Made by a program: the position numbers and the translations under genes. Below, in pieces: positions 34,910-43,582 of a stretch of DNA of 64,000 bases. The stretch lies in NCBI RefSeq assembly GCF_900157375.1, contig NZ_LT721901.1:62001-126000 (forward strand), written 5' to 3'. Below the pieces are notes generated by a model. The model was not told where the DNA came from. It saw only the letters and a program-made list of their open reading frames with translations, and did not search any database. Numbering within the stretch: position 1 is the first letter of the stretch; each line of letters begins with the position of its first letter. This DNA comes from Mycobacterium rhizamassiliense. GTDB taxonomy: Bacteria; Actinomycetota; Actinomycetes; Mycobacteriales; Mycobacteriaceae.

Positions 34910-35997
34910 ACCAGCCCTGCTTGAAACTGACCGCGTACTTCGGCGAACGCCAACGCGTCGTCGGCAACGACGCACGCTTCCTCGCCGACGCGATGTTCGA
35001 CGTTTTTGGCTCAAACGACGTGGCGACCAGCGTGATGCTGCGCGGCATCGCCAGTTTCGGGGCGAGCCACGAACTGCGCACGGACGTCTCGCTGAGCCTG
35101 TCCGAAGACCCGGCCGTGGCGATCGCGGCGGTCGACGTGGAGCCGAAAATCCGTTCGGTCGTCGACGAAGTCGCCGCGATGACCGGCCGCGGGCTGGTGA
35201 CGCTGGAGCGGGCGCGACTGGTCACCCGGCAGCACCGCGCGTTGGAGAATTTCGACACCCACAACGGCGACGCCGCCAAACTCACCGTCTATGTGGGCCG
35301 CCAGGAGCGCATCGCCGGGAAGGCCGCGTACTACGCGGTCTGCCAGCTGCTGCACCAACACGGATTCGCCGGTGCCATCACGCTTCTCGGCGTGGATGGC
35401 ACGGCGCACGGCGAGCGTTACCGCGCAAAATTTTTCGGCCGCAACGTCAACGTCCCGATGATGATCATCGCCATCGGGTCAACGGCGCAGGTATCGGCCG
35501 CCGCAACGGAATTGGCCGCCGCGACGCCCAACCCGCTGCTGACCGTCGAGCGGGTGCGGTTGTGCAAACGCGACGGTGAGGTGTTCGCGCGGCCCCAGCA
35601 GCTGCCGCTGACCGATGACCACGGCCGCACCCTGTGGCAGAAGCTGATGGTCTACACCGACGAGACCGTCACCCACGACGGGCTGCCGATTCACCGCGCG
35701 CTCGTCCAGCGACTGCTGCATTCGGGCACCGCGCGGGGCGCGACGGTGCTGCGCGGCATCTGGGGATTCAACGGAGACCATAAACCGCACGGCGACAAGG
35801 TGTTTCAGCTCGCACGGCGGCTGCCGGTGACCACGATCATCGTCGACACACCGGATTCGATCGCGCGCAGCTTCGACGTCGTCGACGAGCTGACGGGGCG
35901 CCACGGGCTGGTGACCAGTGAGATGGTTCCCGCGGCGCTCTCGCTCGACGACTCACACCGGCTGGGCGACATCACCCTTGCCGAGCTCGACTACTGA
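34906..35997 (+). CDS. DUF190 protein, Rv3071-like
   Basis: 363 residues from the ATG at 34906, overlapping the crcB stop. It contains three DUF190 modules (ferredoxin-like, PII-like fold): residues about 5-105, 120-215 and 245-340, each with a YFGE/YVGR/YTDE opening strand and an ATxLRGxxGF-like core (VMLRGIASFG, TLLGVDGTAHG, TVLRGIWGFNG). DUF190 proteins are often encoded next to FluC channels and are proposed regulators of them. Three-gene translational coupling supports that link. Confidence 0.88.
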   Translation: MNQPCLKLTAYFGERQRVVGNDARFLADAMFDVFGSNDVATSVMLRGIASFGASHELRTDVSLSLSEDPAVAIAAVDVEPKIRSVVDEVAAMTGRGLVTLERARLVTRQHRALENFDTHNGDAAKLTVYVGRQERIAGKAAYYAVCQLLHQHGFAGAITLLGVDGTAHGERYRAKFFGRNVNVPMMIIAIGSTAQVSAAATELAAATPNPLLTVERVRLCKRDGEVFARPQQLPLTDDHGRTLWQKLMVYTDETVTHDGLPIHRALVQRLLHSGTARGATVLRGIWGFNGDHKPHGDKVFQLARRLPVTTIIVDTPDSIARSFDVVDELTGRHGLVTSEMVPAALSLDDSHRLGDITLAELDY

Positions 35998-36003
35998 GGC
36001 GGG

Positions 36004-37059
36004 TCAGTGGTGGTGGCAAGGCGGGATGAGGGCCTTGTCCTCGTCGATCAGGTGTCCGACGATGCCCTGGTAAACCAGTTGCCGAACGAGTAGTTCGTGG
36101 GTCGACTGATTGATCGCCGGGTCTCGCCGTACCTCCGCCACCACCGAGACCGCGTCAGCGGAGATCTGCGCGATGCGCTGCAGATGCGGCGCGAGGTCGG
36201 GCGCCGACACCTGGCGCGAGTAGGCGACCAGCTGATCCGACCAGCCCTGGTACTTGTCCAGGCCCGGGCCGTCCGGGGAGATCAACCGCCCGTCGAGCAT
36301 GTCGGGGTGGTCGTGGATGTAGTTGACGACCTTGTCCGCGGTACGGCAGTCCGGGCTGGGCCGGGCCCGCTGGTACACCACGACGCATACGACGATGACG
36401 GCAACGAGGATCACCGCCATTGAAGCCAGCCGGATCTTCAGAGCCGGCGGTCCGGCAACGGAATCCTGCGCCTGCTCAAGCGTCGACAGCGCCTCCGGGC
36501 TCGAGTCGGCAGCCGCACGCAGCCGCTCGAGGCCTTGCGGCAGCCGCCGCACCCGGTAAGTGGCCCAGGCCATCCGACCCGCGACCAGCACCGCCGGAAC
36601 CATCCAGGTGATCCCGGCGCGGGCGTTGTGGCCGACGAATTCCAGGATCCCGGCGACGACCCACAGCGCCGGGATGCACCAGGCCACCTTCCGCTGCCAG
36701 TCGGGCACCCGACCGTGGTAGGCCCTCGACAGGTTGCCGATGCGGACCGCCGCCGCCAGCACCTGCGGCTCGGCTGGAGCCTCGCCGGTTCGCAGCGCCC
36801 GAATGGCGTGCTTGCGCTGCGACAGGCTCAACCCGGCGACAGCCGGCTTATAGCTTTGGAATACGGGCCTCTGAGCAAACGTCATCAACGCCGCCATGAT
36901 CAAGCTGGCGCCCAGCACGCATAGGAACGGCCACACCCAGCCCCCGCGGACGAAATCGGGAATGACACAGGCGAGCATCGCGAAGAGCACGACCGTCAGA
37001 ACGGAGGCATTCACCAGCCAGCGGACCCACCACGGCGCCACCACGAGCCGAGCCCACAT
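36004..37059 (-). CDS. conserved membrane protein, unknown
   Basis: 351 residues, ATG. Hydrophobic helices at about residues 13-35, 40-60, 126-142, 149-166 and 215-232, then a soluble C-terminal domain of about 120 residues with CRTADKVVNYIHDHPDMLDG and a His-rich end (PPCHHH). The four-residue C-terminal CHHH might bind metal. Convergent with the DUF190 gene, only 6 bases between stops. I do not recognise the family. Confidence 0.75.
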   Translation of the reverse strand: MWARLVVAPWWVRWLVNASVLTVVLFAMLACVIPDFVRGGWVWPFLCVLGASLIMAALMTFAQRPVFQSYKPAVAGLSLSQRKHAIRALRTGEAPAEPQVLAAAVRIGNLSRAYHGRVPDWQRKVAWCIPALWVVAGILEFVGHNARAGITWMVPAVLVAGRMAWATYRVRRLPQGLERLRAAADSSPEALSTLEQAQDSVAGPPALKIRLASMAVILVAVIVVCVVVYQRARPSPDCRTADKVVNYIHDHPDMLDGRLISPDGPGLDKYQGWSDQLVAYSRQVSAPDLAPHLQRIAQISADAVSVVAEVRRDPAINQSTHELLVRQLVYQGIVGHLIDEDKALIPPCHHH

Positions 37060-37086
37060 GGCTACTCCCCCAATCCACGCAAAGAT

Positions 37087-37713
37087 TCAGTTTTGCCGAA
37101 GCCGCGGCACATCGTCGGGCGTGCGGGGCAACGCATACAGCGCCATTCGTCGATTCGACATGTCGTGCTCGCCGAGGAATACGCAACCGCCGCTCTCACA
37201 AAACTTACGCGCCAAGGTATTGCGGTGGTCGGGATCGAACATGATCCGGCGACATTGCGGGTCGAGCGTCAACACGCTGAGCACCAAGTGCGGCAGCAAC
37301 AACCGGACATGCCCCTGCCTCATGTAATCCAAGTCGGCCACCGCGACATGCAAACCCAGGTCGTACGGATCGTACTCATATCGGCTGGCGATGGAATCCT
37401 TTGCCGCCCGGTAAATTTCGACGTATCCGCGGTCCACCCCATCGAGGCTGGCAACCAGTGGCCGGGAAAAGCCGCTCTCCAGTTGCGCACGCAGGTAACG
37501 ACTCCAACGCTCGGCCGGCCAGGGATACTCCCACGATTCGGCTAGATGCGGCCGGTTCATCCACTCGCTGATCAACTCAGCGTCGGCATCCGGGTCGGCC
37601 ACACGCATGCCGTATGGCTCTGGCAAATGCGGTATCGGCGGGGGTGGAATGGCGCGCACCTCGGCGCTGATATCGGTCAGCTGCCGGGGCAGGATTACTT
37701 CGGGGTCACTCAT
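37087..37713 (-). CDS. MbtK-like lysine N-acyltransferase (GNAT fold)
   Basis: About 208 residues from the ATG at 37713 (MSDPEVIL). Very similar to my recollection of MbtK (Rv1347c): PPPIPHLPEPYGMRVA, ISEWMNRPHLAESWEYPWP, YVEIYRAAKDSI, YDLGLHVAVADL, RRIMFDPDHRNT, GGCVFLGEHDMSNRRMALYAL. MbtK transfers a long acyl chain to the N6-hydroxylysine of mycobactin. Catalytic His and Asp are in NRPHLAESWEYP and PYDLGLH. No other mycobactin genes lie nearby, which is also true of Rv1347c. A siderophore role is inferred; IdeR boxes were not seen. Confidence 0.85.
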   Translation of the reverse strand: MSDPEVILPRQLTDISAEVRAIPPPPIPHLPEPYGMRVADPDADAELISEWMNRPHLAESWEYPWPAERWSRYLRAQLESGFSRPLVASLDGVDRGYVEIYRAAKDSIASRYEYDPYDLGLHVAVADLDYMRQGHVRLLLPHLVLSVLTLDPQCRRIMFDPDHRNTLARKFCESGGCVFLGEHDMSNRRMALYALPRTPDDVPRLRQN

Positions 37714-37748
37714 GTCAACCGGGCAGCCTACTCCCCGGCCAGCCGGCT

Positions 37749-38621
37749 CTAATGCGGTTTTGTCATCCACCGATCGGCAAGCCCCGATACCCAGTCGGCG
37801 GCCTGCCCCGGGTGTGCCGGCGGGGATTCCACCAGCACCAATTCGTCAACACCGAGCGCGGTGAGCTCATCGACATCCTCAGGACTTGGACTACGCAGCG
37901 CCACGGCCAACCGCAGCTCACTCCGGTCACGGTTCAGCCCGTCGCACAGTTCATTCAGCTTGCCGATGCACTCCCGCACCGCGGCGACGCCGTCGAGATT
38001 GAACCCGTACCAGCCGTCTCCCCAGGCCGCCACCCGTCGCAGTGCCGCGTCGCTATTGCCACCCAGGACTATGGGAATGCGACGCGAGCGAACGGGCTTG
38101 GGGTTGACGCGGATCGAGTCGAAGCTCACGAACTCCCCGGTGAACGAGGCAATGTCGTCGCGCCACAACGTCCGCATGGCCGCGGCGTATTCGGCGGTCC
38201 GCGCGGCGCGGCGCTCGAATGGCACTGCGAGAGCTGCGAATTCGTCGCGAGACCAGCCCACTCCGACTCCCAGTGTCAGCCGACCGCCGCTCAACCGATC
38301 CAGGCTCGCCGCCTGCTTAGCCACCACTACCGGATTGTGTTCGGGCAACAGCAATACGCCGGTCGCGATACCGATGCGCGACGAGGCGGCCGCGGCGAAG
38401 CCCAGCGCGATCATCGGGTCGAGCCAATCGGCCTCGGCCGGCACGGCGATGACGCCGTCGTCCGAATAGGGGTAACGCGAGGCGGATTGGTCCACCATGA
38501 CCACGTGCTCGCCCGCCCACAGGGTGGCAAACCCGAGGGCGTCCGCGGTCGACGCGACGGCGTCGATCACCGCGCGGTCAGCGCCGCTACCGATGCCCAA
38601 GGCGTGCAACCCCAGCCGCAT
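37749..38621 (-). CDS. LLM-class F420-dependent oxidoreductase, Rv3072c-like
   Basis: 290 residues, ATG. Luciferase-like TIM barrel: FATLWAGEHVVM, IGIATGVLLLPEHNPVVVAKQAASLDRLSGGRLTLGVGVGW is the family core (quoted in parts), then RRIPIVLGGNSDAALRRVA and GDGWYGF. Substrate unknown. Directly followed by the DUF488 gene upstream (24-base gap), the same order as Rv3072c-Rv3073c. Confidence 0.88.
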   Translation of the reverse strand: MRLGLHALGIGSGADRAVIDAVASTADALGFATLWAGEHVVMVDQSASRYPYSDDGVIAVPAEADWLDPMIALGFAAAASSRIGIATGVLLLPEHNPVVVAKQAASLDRLSGGRLTLGVGVGWSRDEFAALAVPFERRAARTAEYAAAMRTLWRDDIASFTGEFVSFDSIRVNPKPVRSRRIPIVLGGNSDAALRRVAAWGDGWYGFNLDGVAAVRECIGKLNELCDGLNRDRSELRLAVALRSPSPEDVDELTALGVDELVLVESPPAHPGQAADWVSGLADRWMTKPH

Positions 38622-38645
38622 CGCATGATGGTCTCACGCGGCGGG

Positions 38646-39005
38646 TCAGCGGCCCTTCAGCAGTTTCGCCAGCACGGCCGCCTGGCTGATGTCGACTGCA
38701 CGGGTGGCGGTGACGAGCGTGACGGCGCCGTGCTCGGTCAGCGCGCGCAACTCCTCGAGCGCGCCGCTGTCGCGCAATTCCGCCTGGTAACGCGAGGCGA
38801 ATTCGTCGAACCGCTCTGGACGGTGGTCATACCACTTGCGCAGCTCTGCGGACGGCGCGACGTCTTTGCACCAGGTGCCCACCCGCGGGTCTTCTTTGCG
38901 GATGCCCCGCGGCCAGACACGATCGACCAGGACGCGCTGGCCCTCGTCGGCTGCGATGTCGTCGTACACCCGCGCCACCCGGATCCGGCTTTTGGCGCCC
39001 ACCAC
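38646..39005 (-). CDS. DUF488 protein (YeaO type), Rv3073c-like
   Basis: 119 residues, GTG start. RVYDDIAADEGQRVLVDRVWPRGIRKED, KDVAPSAELRKWYDHRPERFDEF and VTLVTATRAVDISQA are the hallmark blocks of this small family. No proven activity; neighbouring Rv3072c-type gene suggests operon-level association. Length is as in M. tuberculosis. Confidence 0.9.
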   Translation of the reverse strand: MVGAKSRIRVARVYDDIAADEGQRVLVDRVWPRGIRKEDPRVGTWCKDVAPSAELRKWYDHRPERFDEFASRYQAELRDSGALEELRALTEHGAVTLVTATRAVDISQAAVLAKLLKGR

Positions 39006-39049
39006 GCCAGCCTAGCGGCGCACGAAAAGTGCTGTTCAGGGCGCTGACA

Positions 39050-39075
39050 CGTTTATCGGGGCCTGGTCGGGGTAC
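39050..39075 (+). promoter_or_regulatory. SigF-type promoter upstream of the hemerythrin gene
   Basis: CGTTT (39050-39054), a 15-base spacer, then GGGTAC (39070-39075) fits the mycobacterial SigF consensus GGWWT-N15-17-GGGTAY with one mismatch in the -35. It lies 63 bases before the GTG at 39138. Confidence 0.55.
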
Positions 39076-39137
39076 GCCCAAACCAACGGTGCACAGCCCA
39101 GCCCGTATTGATCAAACCCCTACCCGGAGGTATCGCC

Positions 39138-39704
39138 GTGGCCGAGATGATGATCGAATCACCCGACGAAGTCGTCGCCTATCTCAAAGCTCAGCACAAC
39201 CTGATCGAGGACATGTTCGACGAAGTGTTGCTCGCGTCGGACCCCGAAGCACGCGAAAAGCCCTTCGCGACCTTGCGTCAGCTACTCGCGGCGCACGAGA
39301 CCGCCGAGGAGATGCTGGTGCATCCCCGGGTGCGGCGCGAGGCCCACCACGGCCACGCGATTGTCGACGCCCGGCTGAAAGAGGAGCACGACGCCAAGCA
39401 GCTGCTGTCGCAGATCGAGAAACTCGACATCACCTCCCAGGACTTCATCGAGGAGCTGACCAAGCTGCGCGAGGCGGTCCTCGAGCATGCCGAGCACGAA
39501 GAGATCGACGAATTCCCTTATCTGGAAGGCGAACTCGACGTCGCCGAACTCAAGCGGCTGGCAACTGCGGTGCGGGCGGCCGAGGCCATCGCGCCGACCC
39601 ACCCCCACCCCGGCGTGGAATCTGCGAAGCTTAATTTCGCGCTAGGTCCCGTTGCCTCGCTGCTTGACCGCGCTCGCGACCTCATCCGGAAAGTGATCGG
39701 CTAG
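39138..39704 (+). CDS. hemerythrin HHE-domain protein
   Basis: 188 residues from the GTG at 39138, preceded by GGAGG; an in-frame TTG at 39108 is less likely. The di-iron ligands are visible as LKAQHNLIEDMFDEV, LAAHETAEEMLVHP, RLKEEHDAKQLL and EHAEHEEIDEFPYLE. Bacterial proteins of this type handle O2, NO or peroxide signals. In mycobacteria several are under SigF control, consistent with the promoter found here. Confidence 0.92.
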   Translation: MAEMMIESPDEVVAYLKAQHNLIEDMFDEVLLASDPEAREKPFATLRQLLAAHETAEEMLVHPRVRREAHHGHAIVDARLKEEHDAKQLLSQIEKLDITSQDFIEELTKLREAVLEHAEHEEIDEFPYLEGELDVAELKRLATAVRAAEAIAPTHPHPGVESAKLNFALGPVASLLDRARDLIRKVIG

Positions 39705-39731
39705 CAGTCGACCGTCCGTAGTCTGGATGAC

Positions 39732-41195
39732 GTGAGCGTTGCACCCGAGATGAGCGTTGTCCTGGACGATCGCTTTGCCCGCGAGTTGCCGGAGCTGGGG
39801 GTGGCCTGGCGCGCCGAAACTCCGCCCGATCCGCGCCTGCTGGTCCTCAACGAATCGCTGGCCGCCCGTCTCGGCCTGAACGCCGAATGGTTGCGCAGCC
39901 CCAACGGACTGCGGTTTCTGGCCGGCGATCTGGTGCCCGACGGCGCGGCCCCGGTGGCCCAGGCTTACGCCGGGCACCAATTCGGCGGCCTGGTCCCGCG
40001 GTTGGGCGACGGGCGCGCCTTGCTACTGGGAGAACTCGCCGACGACCAGGGCTGCGTACGCGACATCGCGCTGAAAGGTTCGGGTGCCACCCCGTTCGCC
40101 CGCGGCGGAGACGGCCTGGCGGCGGTGGGCCCGATGCTGCGCGAATACATCGTCAGCGAGGCGATGCACGCCCTGGGCGTGCCGACGACGCGCTCGCTGG
40201 CCGTGCTGAGCACCGGGCGCCCGGTGCGGCGGGAAGAGGTGCTGCCCGGGGCCGTGCTCCTCCGTGTCGCCAGCAGCCACCTGAGGGTCGGCAGCTTCCA
40301 GTACGCCGCCCTGACCGGCGACGTCGACCTGCTGCGCCGCCTCGCCGACCACGCCATCGCCCGCCACTATCCCGACGCGGCGCAGGCGCAGCGCCCCTAT
40401 CTCGCGCTGTTCCAGGCCGTCGCCGCCGCCCAGGCGTCCCTGATCGCCCGATGGATGTCGATCGGGTTCGTGCACGGGGTGATGAATACCGACAACATGA
40501 CGATCTCCGGCGAAACCATCGACTACGGGCCCTGTGCCTTCATGGACGCCTACCACCCCGAGACCGTGTTCAGTTCGATCGATCAGTGGGGTCGCTACGC
40601 GTACACCAACCAGCCGGCCATCGCCGGATGGAACCTGGCCCGGTTCGCCGAGACGCTGCTTCCCCTGCTCGCCGACAGCATCGAAGAGGGCATCGCACTA
40701 GCCGAGGAGTCGTTCGATGTGTTCCGCACCGAGTACGAGAACACTTGGTCGTCCGGCATGCGCGCCAAGCTCGGATTGCCTCCCGACATCCACGCCGAGG
40801 TCGTCGCGTCGCTGGTCGATGAGTTGCTGGGCCTGCTCACCGAGAGCCGCGTCGACTACACGTCCTTCTTCCGCCACCTCGCCGACGCGGCCCGCGGCGA
40901 CGCCGAGCCGGCGCGGGGGTTGTTCGCCAACCTCGCCGGCTTCGACACCTGGCTATCGAGCTGGAAGGCCTTGGGTCCGGACGCCGATTCGATGGATCGC
41001 GCCAACCCGATCTACATCCCGCGCAACCACCTCGTCGAGGAAGCCCTGACGGCGGCGACGGCGGGCGATCTGCATCCGGTGCAGCAGCTGCTCACGGCCG
41101 TCAGCGCGCCGTACGACCAGCGGCCAGGGTTCGAGCGCTATGCCGAGCCCGCGCCCGCGGACTTCGGCGAATATCAAACGTTCTGTGGCACTTAG
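39732..41195 (+). CDS. selO: SelO-type protein adenylyltransferase (YdiU/UPF0061)
   Basis: 487 residues, GTG start. Pseudokinase fold that binds ATP inverted and transfers AMP to Ser/Thr/Tyr of target proteins. Signatures: [44 protein letters not shown] (in two parts), [41 protein letters not shown] with the metal-binding Asn and Asp, and [12 protein letters not shown]. Full length. In other bacteria SelO responds to oxidative stress. It follows the hemerythrin gene after 27 bases, so the two may share the SigF-type promoter. Confidence 0.93.
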   Translation: MSVAPEMSVVLDDRFARELPELGVAWRAETPPDPRLLVLNESLAARLGLNAEWLRSPNGLRFLAGDLVPDGAAPVAQAYAGHQFGGLVPRLGDGRALLLGELADDQGCVRDIALKGSGATPFARGGDGLAAVGPMLREYIVSEAMHALGVPTTRSLAVLSTGRPVRREEVLPGAVLLRVASSHLRVGSFQYAALTGDVDLLRRLADHAIARHYPDAAQAQRPYLALFQAVAAAQASLIARWMSIGFVHGVMNTDNMTISGETIDYGPCAFMDAYHPETVFSSIDQWGRYAYTNQPAIAGWNLARFAETLLPLLADSIEEGIALAEESFDVFRTEYENTWSSGMRAKLGLPPDIHAEVVASLVDELLGLLTESRVDYTSFFRHLADAARGDAEPARGLFANLAGFDTWLSSWKALGPDADSMDRANPIYIPRNHLVEEALTAATAGDLHPVQQLLTAVSAPYDQRPGFERYAEPAPADFGEYQTFCGT

Positions 41196-41197
41196 CC

Positions 41198-42025
41198 TTA
41201 CGCCAGCTTCACAAACTCGGCCTGCAGCTCATCCAGCTGCCGAAGCGTCTCGTCGCGCGGTTCGGTGGGCAGCTCCACGAGTACGTGCTCGACGCCGATG
41301 TCCCGGTAACCCTCAACCGCTTTCGCCGTCGATTCGCCCATGTGGACGTTGATCACCGGGACGTCGTGCCCGGCGACGGTGCGCAATTCTTCGAGCTGAG
41401 ATCCCAGCACCTTCGCCGACGGCGCCATCGCGATCCACCCCGCGTTCAGCCTGGCGATGCGCTTGAAACTCGCCGGTCCGCCGCCCACGTAGAGCGGCGG
41501 GTAGGGCTTCGTCAGCGGCTTCGGCCAACTGTAGATCGGGTCGAAGTTCACGAATTCGCCGTGGAATTCTGCCTTCTCCTGCGTCCAGATCTCGATCATC
41601 GCGCGCAGTCGCTCGTCGGCCACCCGGCCACGGACCGAGGGGTCGACACCATGGTTGGCGATCTCCTCACGCAGCCAGCCCACGCCGACGCCAAAACGAA
41701 ACCGTCCCTTGGACACCAGATCCAACGACACCACCTCCTTGGCGGTCAGGATCGGATCTCGTTGCGGGACAAGGGCGATTCCGGTACCCACCACCAACTT
41801 CTCGGTCGCCACGGCCGCGGCGGTCAACGCCACAAACGGATCCAGCGTCCGGTGGTACTTCCGCGGGGTCGGGCCGCCCAGCGGGTACGGGGTCTTCGCG
41901 TCGACCGGAATGTGCGTGTGCTCGGCGACGAAGAGCGACTCGAACCCCCGCGCCTCGAGGGCTCTGCCCAGCTCCACCGGGTCAATGCCCTCGTCGGTGA
42001 CAAACGTCAGGACGCCGAAACCCAT
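41198..42025 (-). CDS. LLM-class F420-dependent oxidoreductase
   Basis: 275 residues from the ATG at 42025 (MGFGVLTFVTDEGIDPVELG). The frame remains open upstream to 42859, but that part is antisense to the flavin monooxygenase gene. Core motifs LFVAEHTHIP, VVGTGIALVPQRDPI, FRFGVGVGWLREE, YPPLYVGGGPASFKR, AGWIAMAP. Substrate unknown. Divergent from the monooxygenase gene at 42095 with 69 bases between, suggesting joint control; convergent with selO. Confidence 0.9.
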   Translation of the reverse strand: MGFGVLTFVTDEGIDPVELGRALEARGFESLFVAEHTHIPVDAKTPYPLGGPTPRKYHRTLDPFVALTAAAVATEKLVVGTGIALVPQRDPILTAKEVVSLDLVSKGRFRFGVGVGWLREEIANHGVDPSVRGRVADERLRAMIEIWTQEKAEFHGEFVNFDPIYSWPKPLTKPYPPLYVGGGPASFKRIARLNAGWIAMAPSAKVLGSQLEELRTVAGHDVPVINVHMGESTAKAVEGYRDIGVEHVLVELPTEPRDETLRQLDELQAEFVKLA

Positions 42026-42094
42026 GATTGTTCCCTTCGCCGAGTGCCGGTCACCAGTCAACCGCATCGAAGTCGTATGCGACAGTTCCGGGTG

Positions 42095-43582
42095 ATGACA
42101 AGCAGCGTTGCCGTTATCGGTGCGGGCCCGGGCGGGCTGGTCGCGGCGCGGTGGCTGCTGTCGCAGGGCTTCGAGCCCACGATCTTCGAACAGGCGCCGA
42201 CGCTGGGCGGGCAGTGGGCCGGCCTGGACGGGCACAGCGGAGTGTGGCCCGGCATGCACGCCAACAGCAGTCGCACCGTCACGGCGTTCAGCGACCTCGA
42301 GCACCAGGGCGGCGACGTCTACCTGTCGAGTCACGAGGTGCTCGAGTATTTGCACCGCTACGCCGAAATGTTCGGCCTCGCGTCGCGCATCCGGCTCGGC
42401 ACCCGCGCCGACCTGATCGACCGGGACGGGGTCGGCTGGCGGGTGGTCCACGACGGGACAATCGAGAACTTCGAGCGGATCGTGTTGGCAACCGGCAGGT
42501 TTCATGCCCCCGTCATCCCCGCCGTCGCGGGGATCGAGAGCTTCTGCGGCCCGGCGGGGGCCATCTCGACGTACCACTACCGCGACGGGTCCCGTTATCG
42601 CGGCAAGCGGGTGCTGGTCGCCGGGTCTGCGGTCAGCGCGCTCGAGATCGCGTCGGACATCGCCGAATCGGGAGCGGCGCGCGTGGTGGTGACCCAACGC
42701 CGGCAGCGGTACGTCCTGCCGAAGTTCGCCGCCGGCGTCCCGTCCGACCACCTGATCCACACCCGCTACGGCGCCCTTGCTGCGGAAGCTCTCGCACCCG
42801 CCGAAATCGACCGACAACTCAAGGAGATCGTGATCGAGGCCGCCGGCAGCCCGGAACAATACGGGGCACCGTCGCCCGACCCGTCACTGTTCACCGCCGG
42901 TGTCACGCTCAGCCAGGACTACCTTCCGCTGGTGGCCGACGGCCGAATCATCGTGCGACCGTGGATGACTGGTGTCGCCCGCGCCACCGTGACCTTCGCC
43001 GACGGTGCTGCCGAGGAGTTCGACGGCATCGTGTTCGGCACGGGCTTCGGCTTGTCGCTGCCGTACCTGAGCGCCGACATCCAGGCGATCCTCGACCTCG
43101 ATGCCGTGCACATGGACGCCGACCGCTACACGTTTCACCCCGACCTTCCCGGCCTGGCGTTCATGGGCATGTGGGACCAGTCCGGCGGATACTTCGTGCC
43201 GCTGGAACTTCAGGCCCGCTGGATCGCGTACACCTGGGGCGGCGCCGCCGCGCCCACCAGCGATCGCGATCAACGGCTGGCCATCGACGCCTATCGCGCC
43301 AGCCGGCGAGCGTCACAGAAGACCCGGATGAACCTCGCCGCGATCGCCTTCGCCCGCGCCGCCGGGGTGGAACCACGCCTGGACAACTGGCCGCAGCTGC
43401 GCCGCGCGCTGCTGTTCGGCCCCCTGGCGCCCAGCTGCTTCCGGCTCGAGGGCCCCGACGCGCTGCCCGATGCGCCCGAGCGATTCGCCTATGAGGCAGC
43501 GGTTTTCGGTGCGGTCACGTCGAACGAGATGACCGAGCGGGAAAGTGACTATTGGTCCGCGGTGCAGGCGGCTAGTCGGTAG
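42095..43582 (+). CDS. flavin-containing monooxygenase
   Basis: 495 residues from the ATG at 42095 (MTSSVAVIGAGPGGLVAARW); an ATG at 42077 adds six residues. FAD fingerprint GAGPGGLVA at the N-terminus, then the second nucleotide fingerprint VLVAGSAVSALEIASDIA for NADPH. The class signature (FxGxxxHxxxY type) appears in FCGPAGAISTYHY and the ATGRFHAP motif is present. Similar to N-hydroxylating/dimethylaniline-type monooxygenases and Baeyer-Villiger relatives; substrate uncertain. Confidence 0.88.
   Translation: MTSSVAVIGAGPGGLVAARWLLSQGFEPTIFEQAPTLGGQWAGLDGHSGVWPGMHANSSRTVTAFSDLEHQGGDVYLSSHEVLEYLHRYAEMFGLASRIRLGTRADLIDRDGVGWRVVHDGTIENFERIVLATGRFHAPVIPAVAGIESFCGPAGAISTYHYRDGSRYRGKRVLVAGSAVSALEIASDIAESGAARVVVTQRRQRYVLPKFAAGVPSDHLIHTRYGALAAEALAPAEIDRQLKEIVIEAAGSPEQYGAPSPDPSLFTAGVTLSQDYLPLVADGRIIVRPWMTGVARATVTFADGAAEEFDGIVFGTGFGLSLPYLSADIQAILDLDAVHMDADRYTFHPDLPGLAFMGMWDQSGGYFVPLELQARWIAYTWGGAAAPTSDRDQRLAIDAYRASRRASQKTRMNLAAIAFARAAGVEPRLDNWPQLRRALLFGPLAPSCFRLEGPDALPDAPERFAYEAAVFGAVTSNEMTERESDYWSAVQAASR

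Noticed and set aside
37752..39047. A 431-codon plus-strand frame over the LLM and DUF488 genes
   Set aside because: Antisense shadow; both minus-strand genes have conserved motifs and conserved order.
41285..42094. N-terminal extension of the flavin monooxygenase frame
   Set aside because: It is antisense to the LLM oxidoreductase and lacks homology; the FAD fingerprint begins right after the ATG at 42095.
42026..42859. N-terminal extension of the LLM oxidoreductase frame
   Set aside because: Antisense to the monooxygenase; the TIM-barrel start is at 42025.
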